Below are positions 43,831 through 47,000 of a stretch of DNA of 47,000 nt, piece by piece. Made by a program: the position numbers and the translations under genes. Origin of the DNA: Amanita rubescens (lineage: Eukaryota; Basidiomycota; Agaricomycetes; Agaricales; Amanitaceae); NCBI GenBank assembly GCA_015039365.1, contig WION01000409.1, positions 1-47,000 of the forward strand, written 5' to 3'. The notes below the pieces were generated by a model, which was not told the origin of the DNA, ran no database searches, and saw only the letters and a list, made by a program, of their open reading frames with translations. Position 1 is the stretch's first letter, and each line of letters opens with the position of its first letter.

Positions 43831-43947
43831 GCCCGCCTAGCTCAATCGGATAGAGCGTCAGACTTTTACGATCTCTTGGGTTACCGGGCTCCTGGGAATA
43901 CACGATTGAAAATCTGAAGGCTGCGAGTTCGACCCTCGCGGTGGGCT
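43831..43947 (+). tRNA. tRNA-Lys (TTT), with about 43-nt intron
   Basis: Acceptor GCCCGCC/GGTGGGC, D arm GCTC..GAGC, anticodon stem TCAGA/TCTGA with anticodon TTT, and T arm GCGAG-TTCGACC-CTCGC. All arms are the same as in the tRNA at 29335. The intron begins just after the anticodon loop purine and is long (about 43 nt). A T-rich run 'ctttcttttcc' follows as a pol III terminator. Confidence 0.93.
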
Positions 43948-44061
43948 ACTTTCTTTTCCATTTTTTAGCTACTCCATCAGATATTTATATCCACGTCTAT
44001 GTGACTAATAGTTGATGCGTTCCATGCTTTTCGGGCGCCAGGCATCTTCTGTATCTTCACC

Positions 44062-44848
44062 ATGGATGGCGCAGTTCCCTTTGGTTTTTCCACTCTCAAT
44101 GTTTCCGGAAAATACATCTTGGTGAGCTAGCAACCGCCCCGTACTATCGACTTGACCTTACTCATCGTTTAGAACAAAACACTCAGTGACAACAGTGATC
44201 AGATTCTCCAGATGCAGGGCATCGGATGGATCACACGCAGCGCAATCAGCTATGCCAGTGTCACCTTCGACATTAAGCACGAAAAGGATGAGGATGGCAC
44301 GGAACGGCTGAAAATTGACGAATATACCACCACCGGCGGAATTGCTACCACAACAGAGCATAGGGTGCTGACGTGGAAAGAGGTGGAGCACGACGATGTC
44401 TTGTTCGGCGCGATGTTGGTGAAGGCAAGAAGGTGCAAAGAGGAAGATATAAAAGAAGGATTCTTATCCCAAGGCTGGACCGCGGATACTCAAAAACATG
44501 GGTTAATTCAAACCGTTATCAGAAGTAATACTCGGAAGAGCGGCATTATTTGGACTGCGAATGAGGCAAGTAGTATCATGTTATGGACGAGATATAATTT
44601 GAGCCCATTGGTGCGGGTCATATAGACTTGGGGTGTGGAGGAAGCCAATGGCACAAAGAGGTTCACAAGACGCGTGTACTTTACGGGAGGACAGAACAAG
44701 GTGGTCAAGGCCCGGTTGGTTTATGATTACAGTAAGTTCGAACATCCCGCGTCTTCGTTGGCAGGTTGCTAAATTTGAGTGTTCCAGCGTGGTAATCCGC
44801 CTTATCACTGTTGGCTGGTTGACGAACTCAGCTGGCACATTTGTATAA
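44062..44848 (+). CDS. Small lipocalin-like fungal protein (family often annotated 'LCCL domain')
   Basis: From ATG 44062: MDGAVPFGFSTLNVSGKYIL, an intron (gtgagc..gtttag), then NKTLSDNSDQILQMQGIGW, ISYASVTFDIKHEKDEDGTE, TTTGGIATTTEHRVLTWKEV, ..HDDVLFGAMLVKARR.. and TRKSGIIWTANE. A GC-AG intron (gcaagt..atatag) follows, then TWGVEEANGTKRFTRRVYFT and ..KARLVYDY, a third intron and a short end. The order 'sGky.mNktlSD..d.IL.lQGi.W..r', 'TGGi..tTE.R.L.W.e..H.D..FG', 'kSG..W.AN..WG.Ee.nG.rr..r.v.Ftg' is that of a widespread fungal cytosolic family with a predicted beta-barrel. From memory it is often labelled LCCL-domain, which may be a misnomer. Ligand and role unknown. No lesion seen. Confidence 0.65.
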
Positions 44849-45129
44849 GATCTAGGATACATCGCCTGTGAATACTGTGCTGATGAGGATGTAATATAGT
44901 GCTGCCTTCGTTCTATTTTTAGAAGTTGGCTCCTAATCTACGAAGCAGCCTCCTTTCCAACAATACCTCATCCGATATGTTTTCCGCGTTTTAGTCCAGC
45001 CCGACCTGGTGGATCAGCTTATGTCACAATCGAAGCCAGCCTCGAATTACTCAATTATGTGGTGCCTGTCAGCCTCATCCGCTGTTTATATGACATTTCG
45101 ACGATCGCCTCACAACTTTTTCTCCCTTC

Positions 45130-47000
45130 ATGGCTTCATTCGAGACGCAATGGCCAGGCAGCGACTCTGCTTCTGAATTCGGACCCGACGACAGTGTCTT
45201 TCCTTTCTTCAACTCTTCACCTAACCGTCTCGACGGCAGACCAAGACTTTTGCCGTCAGATCAGCGTCCCTCTGGATCTATTTCTGGGCCGCAGCTTTTT
45301 CCGATTTCCGAGTATCCTGCACTTGTCGGCATAGCCTCTTTGGGCGATTATGCCTTTTTAACGAACGGGGGTCTTGCAGAGCCCGCCGCTATTCAACGAC
45401 CTCACTCAATGGCGGACGACGTCGAGTACAATCTCAACTATTTCAATTCTTATCTCGATCGCTCTGCGACCTCGGACAATGACACTGGGTCTGGTTCCGG
45501 AGCCGGTTACAGTTACGGACTCGTTCCTGCTCCGTCACTACTCGCTGCCTCGGGCGCTCCTCTACCATTGAACAGCTCTTTTATGCAATCGCCTCATTCT
45601 AGCCGTTTGGATTCACAGTCGACCTCACCTATTCACACAGTCGTAACATCACGCCTAGAGCCCTTAGACATAGTTCCGACCATACCTCCTCCAGCTCCTG
45701 ATACTCGCCACGTATTCTTCTCTGACAATGGCATTTACGACGTGACGTCCTCGGCTCATGACATTTATCATCTTCAGCAAGGACTCGAGCAAGCGCAGGA
45801 ACCTTTGGTGTCCTCGGGTGGCATTCAACCGTCATTCTCGTTCTCGTTACCTGGTATGCCAAACGCAGAAGAGGCTTTTCTGAGCCAGTTTCAAGAGCCA
45901 GTGACAAATATTGACCCAGCCCGCGTGGGAGAGGCGCTTACTGGAGAGCAACAACAGGGCGTTCACTATCCGTCTACTTCGGATAACCAGTCAACCTTTG
46001 ACACTCTGTCCGGCACGGATATCTTTGGGACGGATCAACAAGATTTGGTACCAAGGGGCGGATCTCCAAGCACTAGCGATTCGAGCAAATCGAGCCAGAA
46101 ACGAGGAAGGGATCAAATAGAGCTGTCCACGGCCACCCCTGTCAAGCGCCAGCGCGTGAACCGGTCCGAGGATAGTTATGTCCATAGAAGTACTCGGAAA
46201 AAGATGCAAAATGCTTCTTTCGATTTTGACTTGGTTTTGGGAAGCGACGATGAGGGCGAGAATGATTCTGGGAACGATGATTCCGACGCATATATCCCAT
46301 CTCGATCGCCTTCACCTGTTCTTCCATCCTTTGTGGTCACGTCTCCAAGTCCATCTGCGTCTCCATCAATAGCTGATGAGCTGTCGACAATTGTTGTCAA
46401 AGGCAAAAGGGGACGAGGAAGAGGTAAAGGAAAGGCGAAGGGCAGCGCAGCCCGTGCATTGGCTATGGTCACTAGAGCAAGAGAAGAGCAAGACTCTTTG
46501 GAACTCAGGTATCCTGATCTATCTGACGGAGATGGTCTTTCGATAGGGGGCGCATCTACCGAAGGTGCCAGTAGAACAAGGCGGGCCCCGCTACCTGTTC
46601 CTGTACCGAATTTGATTAAGAAGAGTCGCGGAAGAAAGGTACCATATGTTCCAGTGCTACGCGGGGGAGAAGGAATCGGAGAAGGCGTTCCTGTCACTGA
46701 CATTGTGGCTTTGACCCCTAGTGGTCGCAGGGGCAGAAGAAGGACGGCAGCAAATGATTTGGACGATGACGCGTCTGCTGTTGAAGAGCGAACGTTCATC
46801 TGTATGGTTCCCGGATGTGGGAAATGCTTTTGTGCGTGGTGAGCACTTGAAGAGGCACGTTAGGAGTATTCATACCGACGACAAGCGTAAGTCGTACATG
46901 CGGTCTCTTTACTGGTTGCTGTCTTATCTCTCGCGTAGCACATGTTTGCCCGCACAAAGGGTGCGGAAAGTCGTTCAGCAGAAGGGATAATTTAGGACAA
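45130..47000 (+). CDS. C2H2 zinc-finger transcription factor (partial, apparent frameshift)
   Basis: ATG 45130 opens MASFETQWPGSDSASEFGPD and a disordered Ser/Pro/Asp-rich region of about 550 aa with basic, AT-hook-like patches (KGKRGRGRGKGKAKG). Finger 1 reads FICMVPGCGKCF and then goes out of frame; the rest, VRGEHLKRHVRSIHTDDK, is in the +1 frame. Removing one T from the TTTT at 46828-46831 would give a perfect C-x4-C-x3-F-x5-L-x2-H-x4-H finger. An intron (gtaagtcg..cgcgtag) leads to finger 2, CPHKGCGKSFSRRDNLGQ, cut by the window edge. Two adjacent fingers of this type with an N-terminal activation-like region resemble Msn2/Msn4-type and related fungal regulators. The T insertion is either a sequence error or an inactivating change. 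Confidence 0.8.

Noticed and set aside
46176..46799. 207-aa minus-strand frame opposite the C2H2 factor
   Set aside because: Shadow of the disordered Ser/Arg-rich plus-strand coding region.

Overview
This is nuclear DNA of a filamentous basidiomycete, most likely an Agaricomycete (mushroom-forming fungus). The genes are split by many short introns of about 50-60 nt with GT-AG (occasionally GC-AG) ends. Families typical of these fungi are present: two DUF6534-type membrane proteins, a two-finger GATA siderophore/iron repressor with a Cys-rich linker, and an NB-ARC protein with kinesin-light-chain-type TPRs. All gene models and splice joins below were worked out by eye.

Left part (1 to about 26.2 kb): a gene-poor compartment built by duplication and decay. 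It holds an AMP deaminase-like gene of uncertain integrity (1.5-4.1 kb) and a tandem duplication of about 0.8 kb, each copy with a small protein of 91-96 aa next to a broken reverse-strand gene (4.85-5.64 and 6.48-7.29 kb). A segment carrying the 3' half of ORC5 (origin recognition complex subunit 5, introns retained), a decayed minus-strand gene and an intact unknown gene of 163/169 aa occurs at 8.17-12.04 kb and again at 22.22-24.65 kb. Diverged pieces of the same unit lie at 24.8-26.2 kb and at the window start. Copy A is split by a complete non-autonomous hAT transposon (9271-10716) with 17-bp terminal inverted repeats and a perfect 8-bp target duplication.

Between the copies (16.4-20.3 kb) lies the most striking locus: a reverse-strand NLR-like STAND gene of about 1270 aa (NB-ARC plus 18 near-identical 42-aa TPRs) in a sharp CpG desert. 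There is no CpG at all from 16315 to 19438 and only four from 16315 to 20407, yet the frame is open. The repeats differ at a few fixed positions, as in fungal NLRs whose recognition repeats evolve by reshuffling.

Right part (26.6-47.0 kb): more ordinary gene space. It contains two DUF6534 genes (26.7-28.3 kb minus, 41.4-42.9 kb plus), two intron-containing tRNA-Lys genes (anticodons CTT and TTT), ribosomal protein eL37 with 7-nt and 16-nt microexons, the SRE/Urbs1/Fep1-type GATA repressor, several hypothetical genes, a small lipocalin-like protein, and a C2H2 transcription factor cut by the window end that carries an apparent 1-nt frameshift in its first finger. There are no operons. The genes share a region rather than one obvious pathway.
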